Source of the DNA: Zygnema cylindricum
Lineage: Eukaryota; Streptophyta; Zygnematophyceae; Zygnematales; Zygnemataceae
Direction of reading: 5' to 3'
DNA: 55,740 nt
Assembly: GCA_037447655.1 (NCBI GenBank)
Contig: JBBHKE010002985.1
Span: forward strand, 1 to 55,740
How positions within the stretch are numbered: the first letter of the stretch is position 1; every line of letters starts with the position of its first letter. A model generated the notes under the pieces. It was given only the letters and a program-made list of their open reading frames with translations, did not search any database and had not been told where the DNA came from. The translations under genes were made by a program, and so were the position numbers. This document shows, one piece after another, positions 9,158-20,723 of this stretch.

Positions 9158-10229
9158 CTACTCGTCGAGGAGAAGTTCTCCATCGTCATCATCGGAATCC
9201 TCTCCCACGACTTGTGTCGCAACAAATGCCTTCTTTTTCCTTCCGGCCAGTTTTCCAATTGATTCCTCCTTCAATCATAACTCCGTCAACTTAGTGCACT
9301 CCGCCATGTAGTGTCCCGACTTCTTACGAAAATGGCAAAGCCCCTTTGGAGCCCTTGGTCAGGTCCGTCATGGTTTCCTCTTCCTCCTCCACCAAAATTC
9401 CCATAAGGTTTCTTGGAATCCTTATCCCCTAGTTAGTACCAGCAGCCAATGCTTGAACACTCTTTCCCCCTCTCCGAATCTCAATTGTGCTTTCCCGAAC
9501 CAAAATCATTCCCACAACAGAGTTCCAGATCCATCGATGATCTGGCAAGTCCTGAACCCTGTTAACAATGTTTTCATAATCATCTGGGAGTTTCATCAAC
9601 AAAGTATTCTCGGTCTCCCTTTTCCCTGCACTCTCCAACTCCATAAATAACCCAGCCAAGTCATTACAAAAATCTAACATCTTTCCCCCTTTGTATACAT
9701 GTGCTTGTACCTTCTAATCAGCCACCTTCTGATGCTCAATCGTACCACTCTTGTAAATGTTGACAAGAGCCTCCCACAACTCGTTTGCCTTGTCAATATG
9801 AAGATGAGGTGCAGCCACTGCTTGGGTGAGACGCCCGAGAATAAAATGAGTCGCCACCGTATTGTTGAAATCCCAAATTTCACTATCATTAGCCTCGGTT
9901 TTCTGAACATCTACTATCGGAACTGATCCAGTAGGCATCGGTGTGAGTTTCTCCTTCCCCTTCTCCTTCCCTATGTCGGACACGATGCTTTCTCCAACAT
10001 CCTCTACCTCCTCTGCCCCCGCAGATCCTCCTGTGAACCGAGATCCTCCAAACCCTGGTGGAACTCCCAATTTTGCAGATGGCCGTCGCACACGACCACT
10101 CACAATTCCCCAAAGCCTTTTTTCAAACAATGCACCCCTCATCCTAGTTTCCCAATAAATAAACCCTGTTCCATTGAAAATGGGCACCCTAGAGGGTGGG
10201 CCCATAACCTGTAATACTGTGACCTCCAT
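9158..10229 (-). pseudogene. gag: Copia-2 Gag region, broken by stops
   Basis: Gag starts at ATG 10229-10227, inside the 5' LTR (MEVTVLQVMGPPSRVPIFNG), and is open to 9714, where a stop follows QKVAD. A second open block (9680-9429) has the UBN2-like core KGGKMLDFCNDL and IEIRRGGKSVQALAAG. Stops and frameshifts then destroy the CCHC zinc-knuckle region, which is intact at the same place in Copia-3 (CHYCKKPGHFIADC). Gag would form the virus-like particle and bind RNA. Confidence 0.88.
10195..10209 (-). other. Copia-2 primer-binding site, complement of initiator tRNA-Met anticodon arm
   Basis: GGTTATGGGCCCACC on the minus strand begins at the base after the LTR end (CA at 10210). It is the exact complement of GGTGGGCCCATAACC, the anticodon stem-loop of plant initiator tRNA-Met as I know it. 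This matches half-tRNA priming in Drosophila copia rather than the usual 3'-CCA-end priming. It lies inside Gag codons 7-12. Confidence 0.88.
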
Positions 10230-10433
10230 TGGTACACAGAATGTCCAGCTTTTGTGAAGCCTCTAGGATAGTATATGCACTTTTGACTTTGACAATGAAT
10301 ATGTCCCACCCTGGGACAAAAAATCTCTAACCAACTACAACCATGTGTAGCCTGGACTTCCGTGAGTTCGCAGCAAAAAGAATCACTGAATTTGCTCACC
10401 TGAGCATTAAGTTATGGCTGACCAAAGTTGGTC

Positions 10434-10441
10434 TATAAATA
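10434..10441 (-). promoter_or_regulatory. Copia-2 LTR TATA-like element
   Basis: TATTTATA on the minus strand lies about 200 bp before the Gag ATG and about 80 bp downstream of the GTAC cluster. The aligned position in the LTR at 21631-22683 is TATAAAT (22447-22453), which supports it as the core promoter. Confidence 0.55.
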
Positions 10442-10518
10442 CAAGTGCACTCTGGGAGAGAGGCTGGAAAACTAAAAATATTCTAAGTCCTAAGCTACCT
10501 CTCTAAGCCTACTACTAA

Positions 10519-10596
10519 GGTACTTCGACCAATCATAAGACTGTAAAGTACAAGAAGGTACAGGTACCGCTGTACTTCTTGTACGACCATAGTACG
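10519..10596 (-). promoter_or_regulatory. GTAC cluster (SBP-box/CRR1-like sites) in Copia-2 5' LTR
   Basis: Seven GTAC tetramers fall within about 80 bp. In the sister LTR one site is TTGTACGG (5232-5239), whose complement CCGTACAA fits the SBP-box consensus TNCGTACAA. Roughly one GTAC per 256 bp is expected by chance. Confidence 0.5.
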
Positions 10597-11179
10597 GCAT
10601 GGCCGTTTCGCTGACGCGTGTCAGTTCCGGAGCCGTAGTTGCTCCTCCCGTGATATCCGCTACCCAACCATATGTTGCCACGTGTCATCCACTGACATCT
10701 GGTCCGCAAACCGTCAAACGGCTATTCCGGCATTCCGGCTCCACTGTGAGCTGTTCGATCAGATCTAAACATTTGATTTCGTCCGTCGAAAATTAAATGT
10801 TAATTCGTATATTTCGTGCGGTCCCGATTTTGTGCGGACCGGTATGTTTCCATGCATAAATTGTCTCGTAATTAGTTAAATGAAATGTCCGGCGCGGTAT
10901 GGCATTAAATAAATATCGCGCCATATTCAATTATCGATTTCTTCAAGACTTACCGGATAAGGCGCGCGGCTAGTCCGTACGGTTATCATCCAGAGGTCAT
11001 TAGATCAAGTCCCACAAGTGGCAATTATATTTTGCAGAAAAACTGTACCGGAAGATCTGCCTGTCTCCTTTAGCTGCAGCAGGCAGCCATGGCTGTCTGC
11101 AGGTCCTCAGTGACTGCGACAAGTATGAGGGCTGCAGTAAGTCCACAAGAAAGACTACAAAATACCTCTTTTTTCAACA

Positions 11180-11458
11180 GCCTCATGAAAATTTCTTCCT
11201 CTAACTCACCATTAAGAAAAGCAGTCTTAATGTCCATCTGGTGTATTTCCATGTCTTTTGCTGTTGGGAGACTGAGGAGAATCCTAACTGATGGGAACCG
11301 TACAACTTGAGCAAAGGTCTCCTCATAGTCAATCCCCTCCTTTTGGGTGAACCCCTTTGCTACCAATCGAACCTTATATCTCTCAATGGTATTATTTGGG
11401 TTCAGTTTTAGTTTAAATACCCATTTACACCCAATAGGTTTTCTGTCTGGAGGAATAT
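11180..11458 (-). pseudogene. Copia-1 reverse transcriptase N-terminal fragment
   Basis: Minus-strand translation gives the RT start (RYKVRLVAKGFTQKEGIDYE, then FPSVRILLSLPTAKDMEIHQ and ELEEEIFMR). It sits between Copia-2 (ends 11179) and Copia-3 (starts 11459). It links the RT part at 3657-4862 with the integrase part at 17876 onward. Confidence 0.9.
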
Positions 11459-11659
11459 TGTTGAAATTTATAGATTTCTAGAGTATTTTCTAGGTTTAAA
11501 TATGTTTTTATAAAAGGAAAAGAAAAAGGACGGATAGCCTGCCTCCACATCCGCTCTCTAGCCCCCATACTTGTCGTAGTCACTAAAGGTAAGAGAGAGA
11601 GGTTGATCCATGGCTGCCTTAGTTCAACAAACAGCTATTTTTAGTAGGTTACTAAAATT

Positions 11660-11743
11660 ATACTTGACGGATCAGAGATTTGATCCTGGTACCTGCGGTT
11701 CGTCAAGTTGACCGGTAACGGTCAGCTTTATCCTAATAGACTA
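11660..11743 (-). other. tRNA-like stretch, antisense in Copia-3 5' LTR
   Basis: On the minus strand an A-box-like TAGTCTATTAGG (11743-11732) precedes GCAGGTACCAGGATCAAATC, a T-arm-like segment with A54. The 3' LTR copy is at 17040-17122. The flanking stem TTGACGAACC/GGTCCGTCAA seen in Copia-1 is partly kept. Confidence 0.55.
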
Positions 11744-12131
11744 CGACCAATGCTAAGGGCTATAGTATGTGATAGATATATAATTAGTTCGAGTGGATAA
11801 AATTTATTTAACTAGAACTGTATACGGCGTACATAGATTCAGTTATATAAAGTATGTCGTACGACGCTAATTCAAAACGGATACCACCCATTTTATTTCG
11901 ACATTGGAACAAATGTCGCGCAAGTATTTATTGCGGCTAAGATTGCGTTTCGCATAAAATCCAACGGCGCACATCATCGCCGAAATCCTGGAGTGGTCAC
12001 TTTGGCGTTTTGTGACGTGGCATGACTTGGAGCCACGTGGAGAGATGACATTCGGTCATAAGAATTCCGAGGAACGTACGGACGAGTGAAAAGCGGACAC
12101 GCGTCCACTTAATAGCCTTGTCATACATAGG

Positions 12132-12196
12132 CCGTACAAAAGGTACATCGGCAGTAGTACTTTTTGTGTACGATACAGTTATCTGATTGGTCCGTA
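12132..12196 (+). promoter_or_regulatory. GTAC cluster (SBP-box/CRR1-like sites) in Copia-3 5' LTR
   Basis: CCGTACAA at 12132-12139 fits the SBP-box consensus. Further GTAC cores follow near 12143, 12157, 12168 and 12193. The cluster lies about 80-150 bp upstream of the expected core promoter near 12275. The 3' LTR repeats it at about 17509-17575. Confidence 0.5.
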
Positions 12197-12477
12197 CTTC
12201 AGTAGATAGGAGTTATTAGAGAGAATCAGGACTTAGAAAATTTTGGAAGGTAGTCACCTCTCCCTTTGAGAGTTTGTACAAATTGGCATTTTTACTGCCT
12301 CATAACTTATCGGCTTGTTGGCCGTTTTCAGTGAATCTTTTTGCTACGGACTCAGGGGAGTCCACGCTGCACAAGGGTGCAGTCAAATTGTCAGTTTGCC
12401 TTCTAGGACAGAAGTGGTCGTGGCTTAAAGTGGGTTAGTTAAATACTATCTAGAGGCTTCCTGTATTCTGTAGTCTA

Positions 12478-13463
12478 ATAGAGGACACAGAATTGCAGGT
12501 TATGGGCCCACCCTCTAGGGTGCCCACCTTCAATGGATCTGGTTCATCTATTGAAAAGCCGTGATGATGGGAGCTTTGTGTGAAAAAAGATACTCGGGTA
12601 TCGTTAGTGGACAATTGAAACGTCCACCTTCGGGAACTCCACCAGGATTTGGGGGAGTAAGGTTTTCTGCAACAACAGCTGCCTCAGCGGAGGAGGCAGC
12701 TGATGGGGAGAGCACTGTGTCGGAAAAGGAAAAAAGGAAGGAGACACCCCTCACTCCTATTGCCACAATATCAGGAGCAGCGACCGTGAAGACCGTGGAG
12801 AACGATACTCAAATGTGGGAGGATGTAAACATGGCTGCCAAGAACTTCATTCTGAAGCACCTCACTCAAGGTTTGGCCACTACTCATCTTCACATTTACA
12901 AGGCCGAGGAGTTGTGGGAGAGTTTAGTCGAGATTTATAGAGCTAGAACTATTCAGGAGCTCCAGTTGGCTCAGCAAAAGCTATTGAGTTACACTTACAA
13001 AGGAGGAAAGATGTTAGATTACTGTAATGATCTTTGTTGTTTGTATATGGAAATGGAAAGTGCCGGGTGGACTGGTACAATGAAAATGAAAGTTAACACC
13101 CTTATCATGAAATTACCAGATAAGTTCGAAAACATAGTGTACCGAGTATAGGGAATGCCTGATAGTTCATGGAAATGGAACACAGTAGTCAGGATGATAC
13201 TCGTGCAGGAAAACACAATGGAGATTAGGAGAGGAGGAAAGAGCATTCAAGCTCTAGCAGCAGGAGGGGACCGATGGGGGAAGGACCCGAAGAAACCTTA
13301 TAGAGGGGAAAGAGATCATTTTGGGGGACAAAGGCCCCCAAAGGGTCTTTGTCATTATTGCAAAAAACCGGGACACTTTATTGCAGATTGTGTCAAGCTA
13401 TCAGAGCTGAGGCTCTAAGAGAACCGTGGAGGAGGTTCTTCCAGAGGGAAGAAAAAGGCACTT
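12478..13463 (+). pseudogene. gag: Copia-3 Gag, broken
   Basis: The start codon has become ATA, and a frameshift near 12545-12560 follows. The main block (12561-13151) has the UBN2-like core (KNFILKHLTQGLATTHLHIY, KGGKMLDYCNDL). It ends at a TAG where Copia-1 keeps a sense codon (YRVQEMADSS). The next block (13155-13418) carries an intact CCHC knuckle (CHYCKKPGHFIADC) and ends at a TAA where Copia-1 has Leu. Confidence 0.9.
12498..12512 (+). other. Copia-3 primer-binding site, complement of initiator tRNA-Met anticodon arm
   Basis: GGTTATGGGCCCACC directly follows the LTR end. Identical to the sites of Copia-2 (10195-10209) and Copia-1 (20709-20723). Confidence 0.88.
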
Positions 13464-14573
13464 GTGGTTACAAAATTGTCAGGAGAAACCGAGGATGAGT
13501 CCTCTGAGGAGGATGGGGAGCTTCTTCTTGACGAGTGTTTGGAGGAGAAGGAGATCCCTCGACGGCAGAAGTGTGCCATTGGAGCAATTCGGGAAGCTCC
13601 ACAGGAAGGATGGATCATCGACTCAGGTGCATCCAAGCATATGTGTCGTGATAAAGAACTCTTCACTAAGCTAAGAAAGATTCCTACTGTAGAGATAGAG
13701 TATAGGGATGGGAGAGTGGTTACTACAAATCTAGTGGGATTAGTAGATCTAAAAGTCTTAGTGGAGGGTAAGACTTCTATACTTACATTCTCAGATGTAC
13801 TTTACATTCCTCAGCTGAGTAAAAATCTTCTCTCGACGTCTGTGTTAGATGACAAAGAGTTTGATACTTTCACCAGAAAGGGAGTCTTTACAGCTAAGTA
13901 TGGGAATGAAGTTTACTTCACAGCATATAAGGGTAGCCAAGGAATGTCTAGGCTTAACTTGAGTAATGAAAAGAAGAATGCTTATTATGTTGGTGTTCCT
14001 AAGGTGATGATTTGGCATAAGCGGTTGGGGCATGTGCATTTTGATAGGTTGAGGGAAATGAAAAAGCTTGGGGTAGTAGATGGCATTCAGTTTGAGGATA
14101 ATGAAATGATGGATGATTGTAGTGGTTGTGCTCAAGGTAAGAGTCACAGACTTCCCTTTCCCAAAGCCGCCACATATAGAGGTGAGAAAGTGTTAGATTT
14201 GGTCCACACAGATATTTGGGGACCTGCAAAAGTACCTTTGGTTGGAGGAAAGAGGTTTATGATGACAATAACTGATGACTGGTCTAGATACTCTAGAGTC
14301 TACTTTCTGAAAACAAAGTTTGAAGCATCAACTTACTTCAAAGAATATAAAGCTTGGAGTGAGAAGTTGCATGAAACCCCCATTAAGAGGATAAGGAGTG
14401 ATAATGGGGGGGAATATACCTCTAACGTGTTTGAGGAATATCTGAGAGATGAGGGAGTGCAACACCAGAAAACTGTACCATATAACCCGGAACAAAATAG
14501 GGTAGCTGAGAGGTTGAATCGAACAATAGGAGATAGTGTGCGCAGTATGTTGGCAGACAAGAAAATATGAAAG
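13464..14573 (+). pseudogene. Copia-3 protease and integrase fragment
   Basis: Open for 368 codons. Protease WIIDSGASKHMC; GAG-pre-integrase WHKRLGHVHFDRL and CSGCAQGKSH; integrase LVHTDIWGP and RSDNGGEYTS. The glutamate motif reads PEQNRVAERLN, with R replacing the usual G. It ends at a TGA (14568-14570) where the family has Trp (KRFWAEAMN follows). Confidence 0.92.
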
Positions 14574-16824
14574 AGATTTTGGGCAGAAGCAATGAACTGT
14601 GCCAACTACATTAAGAATAGAGACCTTACCTCAGGTGTAAAGGGAGTGACACCTTATGAGAGATGGGTTGGAAGGAAACCTGATATCTCACACCTTAAAG
14701 TATTTGGTAGCCAAGTTTACAGTCTTGACACGGATAGGAAAATCGGGAAACTAGATGCTAAGAGAAAACCTGGATACTTTGTGGGATATGATGAGAATGT
14801 TAAGGGATATGGAGTCTATGACTTAGCAAAGAAAGATATCATTCTGGTCAAACACTTAGTTGTCATGGATGAAGGGAAGTCATTTGACCCCTTCAAATAT
14901 ACAAAGAAGATAAGGATCAGATTTGAGTCCGAAAGTGATGAGAATTTGGTCGTTCCTGAAAGGGACATGAGTGAAACCGTGATTACAGATTCAATGGAGA
15001 TCGAAGATACAGCAGACTCACCGGAAACCTCACATACTCCTATGGACTTCGAGGAGATAGAAGAAGCAGGACAAGAACCGGTTTTCATGGACAGGGGAGC
15101 CGATGAGACAGTGAGAAGAAATCCAAGACTTCCATCCATTCTAGCTTCGGAGTTTGAGGGAGGAAGGAGGAGCAGCAAAAGGATACAGGAAAAACAAGCT
15201 GCCCATAAGGTAACTAAGCTATCTCACCCAGATCAGCCTCAGTCTTACTTAGAGGCAGTGAATAGTCCAGAGAAAGAAAGATGGATTGGAGCCATAAATG
15301 ATGAGATGGCTTCTATCATGAAAGCAAATACTTGGGAACTAGCGGATTGCCCTCCAGACAGAAAACCTATTGGATGTAAATGGGTATTTAAACTAAAATT
15401 GAACCTAGATAATACAATTGAGAGGTATAAGGCTCGATTGGTAGCAAAGAGGTTCACCCAAAAAGAGGGGATTGACTATGAGGAGACCTTTGCTCCAGTT
15501 GTTCGGTTCCCATCGGTAAGGATTCTCCTAAGTTTGGCAGCAGCGGAAGACATGGAAATACACCAATTGGACATTAAGACTGCTTTTCTTAATGGTGAGT
15601 TAGAGGAAGAAATTTTTATGAGGCAACCCGAGGGGTTTGTGGAAGAAGGAGAAGAGAGCAAAGTCTGCAGGCTTATAAAGTCCTTATACGGACTGAAACA
15701 GGCTCTCGACAAGGGAATAAGAAACTAGATGAGTTTCTCACCGATCCGGGATACATCCGGATCAGCTCTGACCATTCTATCTATATGTTTGAAGATGAGA
15801 ATGGTGTCATTTTTATTGCAATTTATGTGGATGATCTGCTTGTGTTAAGTAAGTCTTTGGAGAATATCAATAGGCTAAAGAAAGATCTTAGGGGCAGATT
15901 TGATATGAAGGATTTAGGGGAGGGAAAATATATTTTGGGTATCCAAATGGAAAGAGATAGGGGGAAGAAGATTATCAGACTTACTCAGAAAGAAGCAATA
16001 GGTAATATGCTTGAGAAATTCCAGATGGAAAATGCTAACAGTTGTACCACTCCCATGGACTTGAAAAAAATAAATGATGGGAGTGTAAAAGGAGGAGTGA
16101 TGATCTTAGACGATCAGATGAGTCCAGAGGAGAGAGAGTTCATGAAGTGTATCCCTCATAGACAGGTTGAGGAAGCTTAATCTATTTTATGAACTGTACC
16201 AGGCCGGACATATCGGCAGCAGTTGGAGTACTCAATAGGAGTCTTAATGATCCTAGGAAAAGAGAATGGGAGGCAGCCAAGAGAGTCATGAGATATCTGG
16301 TTGGAACCAGAGAATTATGGTTGCATTTGGGAGGGGAGCATACTGATATCACCACTTGGAGTGACGCCAGTTATGGGGATGCACCTATGAGAAGATGCAC
16401 TTCTGGATATGTTTTGTATGTGGGGGAAGGTGCTTGCTGTTGGAGCAGTAAGCAACAAAAGGTGGTTGCTCAGTCTACTATGGAGGCTGAGTATATGGCG
16501 TCTTGTTCTGCTGTAAAAGAACTAATGTGGGTGAAATCATTGTTACAAGAACTGGGATTTATGAAGGAGGGAGTGCATGAAATCTTTTGCGATAACCAAG
16601 CTGCAATTGCAATTGCAGCCAAACCAAAACACCATTTCAAAGCAAAACATATGGACATAAGATTAAGCTTCGTAAGAGAAAAAGTTGAAAATAAAATTTT
16701 AAATCTTGTGTATAGACCTGATGAAGAAATGGTGGCTGACATGATGACCAAACCTGTGCCCTCTCCTAAACTAAAATATTTTCGGGAAAAATGCGGGTTG
16801 AAAGAAAAATTAAAATTAGACTAG
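14574..16824 (+). pseudogene. Copia-3 integrase end, reverse transcriptase and RNase H, broken
   Basis: 14592-15728 holds the integrase C-terminus (KVFGSQVYSLD), the linker and RT to GLKQA. A small deletion then shifts frame. 15785-16180 carries the catalytic YVDDLLVLSKS. A second deletion at about 16165-16190 removes the GSLIYF region. 16189-16824 holds RNase H (TTWSDASYGD, STMEAEYMA, CDNQAAIAIA). It ends just before the polypurine tract. Confidence 0.92.
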
Positions 16825-16837
16825 AAAATAAGGGGAG

Positions 16838-17875
16838 TGTTGAAATTTATAGATTTCTAGATCATTTTCTAGGTTTAAATATGTTTTTATAAAAGGAAAA
16901 GAAAAAGGACGGACAGCCTGCCTCCACCTCCGCTCTCTAGCCCCCATACTTGTCGTAGTCACTGAAGGTAAGAGAGAGAGGTTGATCCATGGCTGCCTTA
17001 GTTCAACAGACAGCTATTTTTAGTAGGTTACTAAAAATATACTTGACGGACCAGAGATTTGATCCAGGTACCGGCTGTTCGTATGTTGACCGGTAACGGT
17101 CAGCTTTATCCTAATAGACTAGGACCAATGCTAAGGGCTATAGTATGTGATAGATATATATTTAGTTCGAGTGGATAAAATTCATTTAACTAGAACTGTA
17201 TACGGCGTACATAGATTCAGTTATATAAAGTACGTCGTACGACGCTAATTCAAAACGGATACCACCCATTTTATTTCGACATTGGAACAAATGTCGCGCA
17301 AGTATTTATTGCGGCTAAGATTGCGTTTCGCATAAAATCCAACGGCGCACATCATCGCCGAAATCCTGGAGTGGTCACTTTGGCGTTTTGTGACGTGGCA
17401 TGACCTGGAGCCACGTGGAGAGATGACATTCGGTCATAAGAATTCCGAGGAACGTACGGACGAGTGAAAAGCGGACACGCGTCCACTTAATAGCCTTGTC
17501 ATACATAGGCCGTACAAAAGGTACATCGGCAGTAGTACTTTTTGTGTACGATACAGTAATCTGATTGGTCCGTACTTCAGTAGATAGGAGTTATTAGAGA
17601 GAATCAGGATTTAGAAAATTTTGGTAGGTAGTCACCTCTCCCTTTGAGAGTTTGTACAAATAGGCATTTTTACTGCCTCATAACTTATCGCCTGGTTGGC
17701 CGTTTTCAGTGATTCTTTTTGCTATGGACTCAGGGCAGTCCACGCTGCACAGGGGTGCAGTCAAATTGTCAGTTTGCCTTGTTGGGCAGAAGTGGTCGTG
17801 GCTTAAAGTGGGTTAGTTAAATACTTTCTAGAGGCTTTTTGTATTCTGTAGTCCAATGGAGGACACAGAATTGCA
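16838..17875 (+). repeat. Copia-3 3' LTR (1038 bp)
   Basis: Nearly identical to 11459-12497 and preceded by AAAATAAGGGGAG. It keeps the LTR-borne ATG (ATGGAGGACACAG near 17856). Antisense tRNA-like stretch at 17040-17122. Confidence 0.93.
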
Positions 17876-20723
17876 AAAATCCGCTAGTTCCCAAGTATTT
17901 TCTTAAATGATAGAAGCCATCTCATCATTTATGGCTCCAATCCATCTTTCTTTCTCTGGACTATTCACTGCCTCCGAGTAAGACTGAGACTCATCTGGGT
18001 GAGATAGCTTAGTTACCTTATGAGCGACCTGTTTTTCTTGTATCGTTTGCTGCTCCTCCTTCCTTCCTTAAACTTCGAAGCTGGAATGGATGGAAGTCTT
18101 GGGTTTTTTCTTACTGTCTCATAAGCTCCCCTATCCATTGAAGCCGATTCTGGTCCCGCTTCTTCTATCTCCTCGAGGTCCATATGAGTATGTGAGGTTT
18201 CTGGTGAGTCTTTTGTATCTCAGATCTCCCCTGAATCTGCAATCACAGTTTCAATCATGTCCCTTTTGGGAACAACCGAGTTCTCCTCACTTTGGGACTC
18301 GAATCTGATTTTTATCTTCTTTGTATATTTGAAGGGATCAAATGACTTTCCTTCATCCATGACAACTACGTGTTTGACCATGATGATATCCTTCTTTGCT
18401 AAGTCATAGACTCTATACCTCTTAACAAGCTCATCATATCCCACAAAGTATCCAGGTTTTCCCTTAGCATCTAGTTTCCAGTTTTTCCTATCCGTGTCAA
18501 GACTGTAAATTTGGCTACCGAACACTTTAAGGTGTGAAATATCTGGTTTCCTTTCAACCCATCTCTCATAAAGTGTCATTCTTTTTACAGCTGAGGTAAG
18601 GACTCTATTCTTAATGTAGTTGGCACAAATCATTACCTCTCCCCAAAATCTCTTTTCTATTTTCTTGTCGACAACATACTGCATGCACTATCTCCTAGTG
18701 TTCGATTCAACCTCTCACCTACCCCATTTTGTTTCGGGTTATATGGTAAAGTTTTCTGGTGCTGTACTCCCTCATCTCTCAATTATTTCTCAAACATGTT
18801 AGAGGTATATTCCCCCCCATTATCACTCATTATCCTCTTAATGAGGGTTTCATGCAACTTCTCACTCCTTGCTTTATATTCTTTGAAGTAAGTTGATGCT
18901 TCAGACTTTGTTTTTAGAAAGTATACTCTAGAGTTTCTAGACCAGACATCGGTTATTATCATCATAAACCTTTTTCCTCCAACCGAAGGTACTTTTGCAG
19001 GTCCCCAAATATCTGTGTGGACCAAATCTAATACTTTCTCACCTCTATATGTGGCGGCTTTGGGAAAGGGAAGTTTGTGAGCCTTCCCTTGAGCACAGCC
19101 ACTACAATCATTCATCATTTTATTATCCCCAAACTGAATGCCTTGTACTACCCCAAGCTTTTTCATTTCCCTCAACCTATCAAGATATACATGCCCCAAC
19201 CGCTTATGCCAAATCATCAACTTAGGAACACCAACATTGTAATCATTTTTCTTTTCATTACCCAGGTTAACCATAAACATTCCTTGGCTACCGTTATCTG
19301 CCGTGAAGTAAACTTCATCCCAATACTTAGCTGTAAAGACTCCCTTTCTAGTGAAGGTATCAAACTCTTTGTCATCTAACATAGACGTAGAGACAAGATT
19401 TTTACTCAGCTGAGGAATGTAGAGTACATTTGAAAATGTAAGTATAGAAGTCTTACCCTCCACTAAGACTTTCACATCTACTTATCCCACTAGATCTGTA
19501 GTAACCACTCTCCCATCCCCATACTCTATCTCTACAGTAGGGATTTTTCTTAGCTTAGTGAGTTCCTTATCACGACACATATGCATGGATGCACCTGAGT
19601 CAATGATCCATCCTTCCTGTGGAGCCTCCCAAATTGCTCCAAGGGCATATTTCTGTCTATGAGGGATCTCGTTCTCCTCCAGATTCTCGTCAAGAAGAAG
19701 CTCCCCATCCTCCTCTGAAGACTCATCATCGGTTTCTCTTATCACTTTTGTAACCACAAGTGCCTTTTTCTTCCCTCCGGAAAAACCCCCTCCACGGTTC
19801 TCTAGGAGCCTCAGCTCCGACAGCTTGACCGAATCTGCGATGAAGTGTCCCGGCTTTTTGCAAAAATGACAAAGACCCTTTGGGGGCCTCGGTCCTCAAG
19901 AATGATCTCTTTCCCCTTTGTACGGTTTCTTCGGGTCCTTCCCCCATCGGTCCCCTCCTGCAGGTAGAGCTTGAATGCTCTTTCCTCCTCTCCTAATCTC
20001 CATTGTGTTTTCCTGCACAAGTATCATCCTGACCACTGTGTTCCATTTCCATGAACTATCAGCCATTTCCTGTACTCGGTACACTATGTTCTCGTACTCA
20101 TCTGGTAACTTCATGATAAGGGTGTTAACTTTCATTTTCATTGTACCAATCCATCTGGCACTTTCCATCTCTATATACAAACAAGAAAGATCATTACAGT
20201 AATCTAACATCTTTCCTCCTTTGTAAGTGTAACTCACATGCTTTTACTCAGACAATTGGAGCTTGTGAATAGTTCTAGCTCTATAAATCTCCACCAAATT
20301 CACCCAAAACTCCTCGGCCTTGTAAATGTGAAGATCAAGAGTGGCTAAAGCTTCAGTGAGGTGCCTCAGAATGAAGTTCTTGGCAGCCATGTTTACATCC
20401 TCCCACATTTGAGTATCGTTCTCCGCGGTTTTCAAAGTCGCCGCTCTAGAGACTGTGGCAATAGGAGTGAGGGGTGTCTCCTTCCCTTTCCCCTTTTCGG
20501 ACACACTGCTGTCCCCATCATCTGCCTCCTCCGTTGAGGCATCCGTTGCTGCACGAAACCTTACTCCTCCAAATCCTGGTGGAGTTCCCGAAGGTGGACG
20601 TTTCACTTGTCCACTGATAATACCCCTGTATCGTTTTCGCACAGAGATCCCATCATCATGGCTTCCCAATAGATGTACCCAGATCCATTGAAAGTGGGCA
20701 CCCTAGAAGGTGGGCCCATAACC
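17876..20723 (-). pseudogene. Copia-1 Gag-protease-integrase region, broken
   Basis: Minus-strand blocks: Gag 20669-20244 (RPPSGTPPGFGGVRF) and 20237-19896 (KGGKMLDYCNDL); zinc knuckle near 19880; protease WIIDSGASMHMC at about 19625; GAG-pre-integrase WHKRLGHVYLDRL and integrase LVHTDIWGPA in 19475-18783; integrase C-terminus KVFGSQIYSLD in 18684-18220. Stops and frameshifts separate the blocks. At 17876 the frame joins the RT start at 11458, across Copia-3. Confidence 0.92.
20709..20723 (-). other. Copia-1 primer-binding site, complement of initiator tRNA-Met anticodon arm
   Basis: GGTTATGGGCCCACC on the minus strand abuts the 5' LTR end at 20724. Identical in all three Copia elements here. 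Confidence 0.88.

Larger units (their letters stand above)
4863..11179 (-). mobile_element. Copia-2: full-length Ty1/copia element inserted in Copia-1
   Basis: A 6317-bp minus-strand element with two 970-bp LTRs (4863-5832 and 10210-11179), roughly 97% identical by eye, starting TGTTG and ending CA. It has a polypurine tract at 5833-5845 and a primer-binding site at 10195-10209. It is flanked by a perfect 5-bp target duplication GCCTC (4858-4862 and 11180-11184). It sits in the RT region of Copia-1. Pol is one long open frame. Gag is interrupted by stops, so it is young but probably not autonomous as it stands. Confidence 0.95.
10210..11179 (-). repeat. Copia-2 5' LTR (970 bp)
   Basis: Same length and nearly the same sequence as 4863-5832. 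Differences cluster in the ~150 bp nearest the PBS. It contains the Gag ATG (10229-10227), a TATA-like element, the GTAC cluster and the tRNA-like stretch at 10941-11015. Confidence 0.93.
11459..12497 (+). repeat. Copia-3 5' LTR (1039 bp)
   Basis: Starts TGTTGAAATTTATAG and ends GAATTGCA, followed at once by the PBS. In this copy the Gag start codon in the LTR is changed to ATA (12478-12480), while the 3' LTR keeps ATGGAGGACACAG. It contains an antisense tRNA-like stretch (11660-11743) and a GTAC cluster (12132-12196). Confidence 0.93.
11459..17875 (+). mobile_element. Copia-3: Ty1/copia element inserted in Copia-1, opposite orientation
   Basis: A 6417-bp plus-strand element. LTRs are 11459-12497 (1039 bp) and 16838-17875 (1038 bp), TGTTG...GCA. 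PBS 12498-12512, polypurine tract ending at 16837. Flanks AATAT (11454-11458) and AAAAT (17876-17880) differ at one base of five. Around the insertion the host reads GGAGG|...|CCGCTAG, matching the uninterrupted site in Copia-3's own RT region, so the boundaries are firm. At least six lesions disable gag-pol. Confidence 0.93.
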
